A DNA stretch of 56,675 bases. It comes from Hypholoma sublateritium FD-334 SS-4 (taxonomy: Eukaryota > Basidiomycota > Agaricomycetes > Agaricales > Strophariaceae). Positions 56,379 to 56,675 of this stretch are shown here, piece by piece. The stretch spans positions 167,180 through 223,854 of the forward strand of contig KN817557.1 of NCBI GenBank assembly GCA_000827495.1, read 5' to 3'. Position numbers and translations under genes: made by a program. Numbering within the stretch: position 1 is the stretch's first letter; the number at the start of each line of letters is the position of its first letter. Under the pieces are notes generated by a model. It ran no database searches. It was not told the origin of the DNA and was given only the letters and a program-made list of their open reading frames with translations.

Positions 56379-56675
56379 GTACAACACGACACAAACGGAC
56401 GGGCACTCACCTGCGCCCCTTGACCAGCCCGCGGCAGTGGCACAGGAGCAGGATGACGACGACGACTCCGAGCAGGGCTCGCAGTCCATGCACTCGTGCG
56501 TGGAGGACCTCTCCGACGCCCCGCTGCCGTCGCCGCACTCCGTGGAGGACCTCAGCGGCTCAGACAGGCAGCAGGACGACGACGCCACGACGATCGCGCA
56601 CGGGTACACGTTCCCGCACGCGGACCGCTCGGACACGACGGCGAGCCCGCCGTCGACGAGCGAGTCCCACCTGAG
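56379..56675 (+). CDS. Partial second copy of the DUF7330 gene 5' region
   Basis: These 297 bases match 46049-46345 without gaps, with about 14 substitutions (about 95% identity), several of them silent. The frame stays open and encodes the same acidic, Ser/Pro-rich region (SEQGSQSMHSCVEDLSDAPL and onwards). Upstream of 56379 the sequences are unrelated, and in frame there is no ATG equivalent to the start at 45975; a stop lies before it, so this copy would need another first exon or is truncated at its 5' end. The window ends inside it, at the exact counterpart of base 46345, just before the first N of the complete copy. Confidence 0.7.

Overview
The window is nuclear DNA of a filamentous basidiomycete, most likely a mushroom-forming agaricomycete. 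Genes are compact and mostly cut by many short (about 45-65 nt) GT-AG introns with CTRAY-type branch sites. The families present point the same way: an F-box-like/leucine-rich protein, a seven-helix DUF6534 protein, a DUF7330 protein, GT61 and O-fucosyltransferase-like proteins, and aryl-alcohol dehydrogenases of the kind found in wood-decay fungi. The species cannot be named from the sequence. All exon structures were worked out by hand from splice signals, reading phase and family resemblance; no alignment or RNA evidence was available.

Layout. 0.8-1.6 kb: a small secreted basic protein. 2.2-10.8 kb: a glycosylation neighbourhood, with two paralogous GT61 glycosyltransferases (2236-4186 and 8850-10750, both +) flanking an F-box gene and a protein O-fucosyltransferase-like gene (both -). 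11.2-14.1 kb: the TORC2 subunit SIN1/AVO1 (-). 15.1-28.8 kb: metabolic genes, namely amidase 1 (+), a DUF6534 membrane protein (+), aryl-alcohol dehydrogenase 1 (-), a gene-poor 3.1 kb gap, amidase 2 (-) and a xylose-reductase-like enzyme (+). 29.6-38.8 kb: housekeeping genes, namely mitoribosomal mS33 (+), a conserved unknown (-), S-adenosylhomocysteine hydrolase (-) divergent from a Som1-like mitochondrial protein (+), and a conserved Cys-rich protein (+). 38.8-42.3 kb: a 730 bp fold-back DNA element with CACTG termini and a 3-bp target duplication, then a 31-bp triplicate. 42.3-43.8 kb: aryl-alcohol dehydrogenase 2 (+), an inverted paralog of copy 1 that also keeps its core promoter. 46.0-48.1 kb: a DUF7330 gene carrying all five N bases of the window.

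The right end (48.1-56.7 kb) is accessory sequence rich in degenerate tandem repeats. Two arrays stand out. At 50434-51334 (-) a six-exon reading frame behind a good TATA box holds a duplicated exon module whose frame and splice phases are kept in both copies. At 54.3-55.7 kb (+) at least eight similar intron-acceptor/exon-start units sit in tandem behind another TATA box. The last 297 bases are a roughly 95% identical copy of the 5' part of the DUF7330 gene, and the window stops at exactly the base preceding the first N of the other copy. No tRNA, rRNA, CRISPR or prokaryotic feature was seen.
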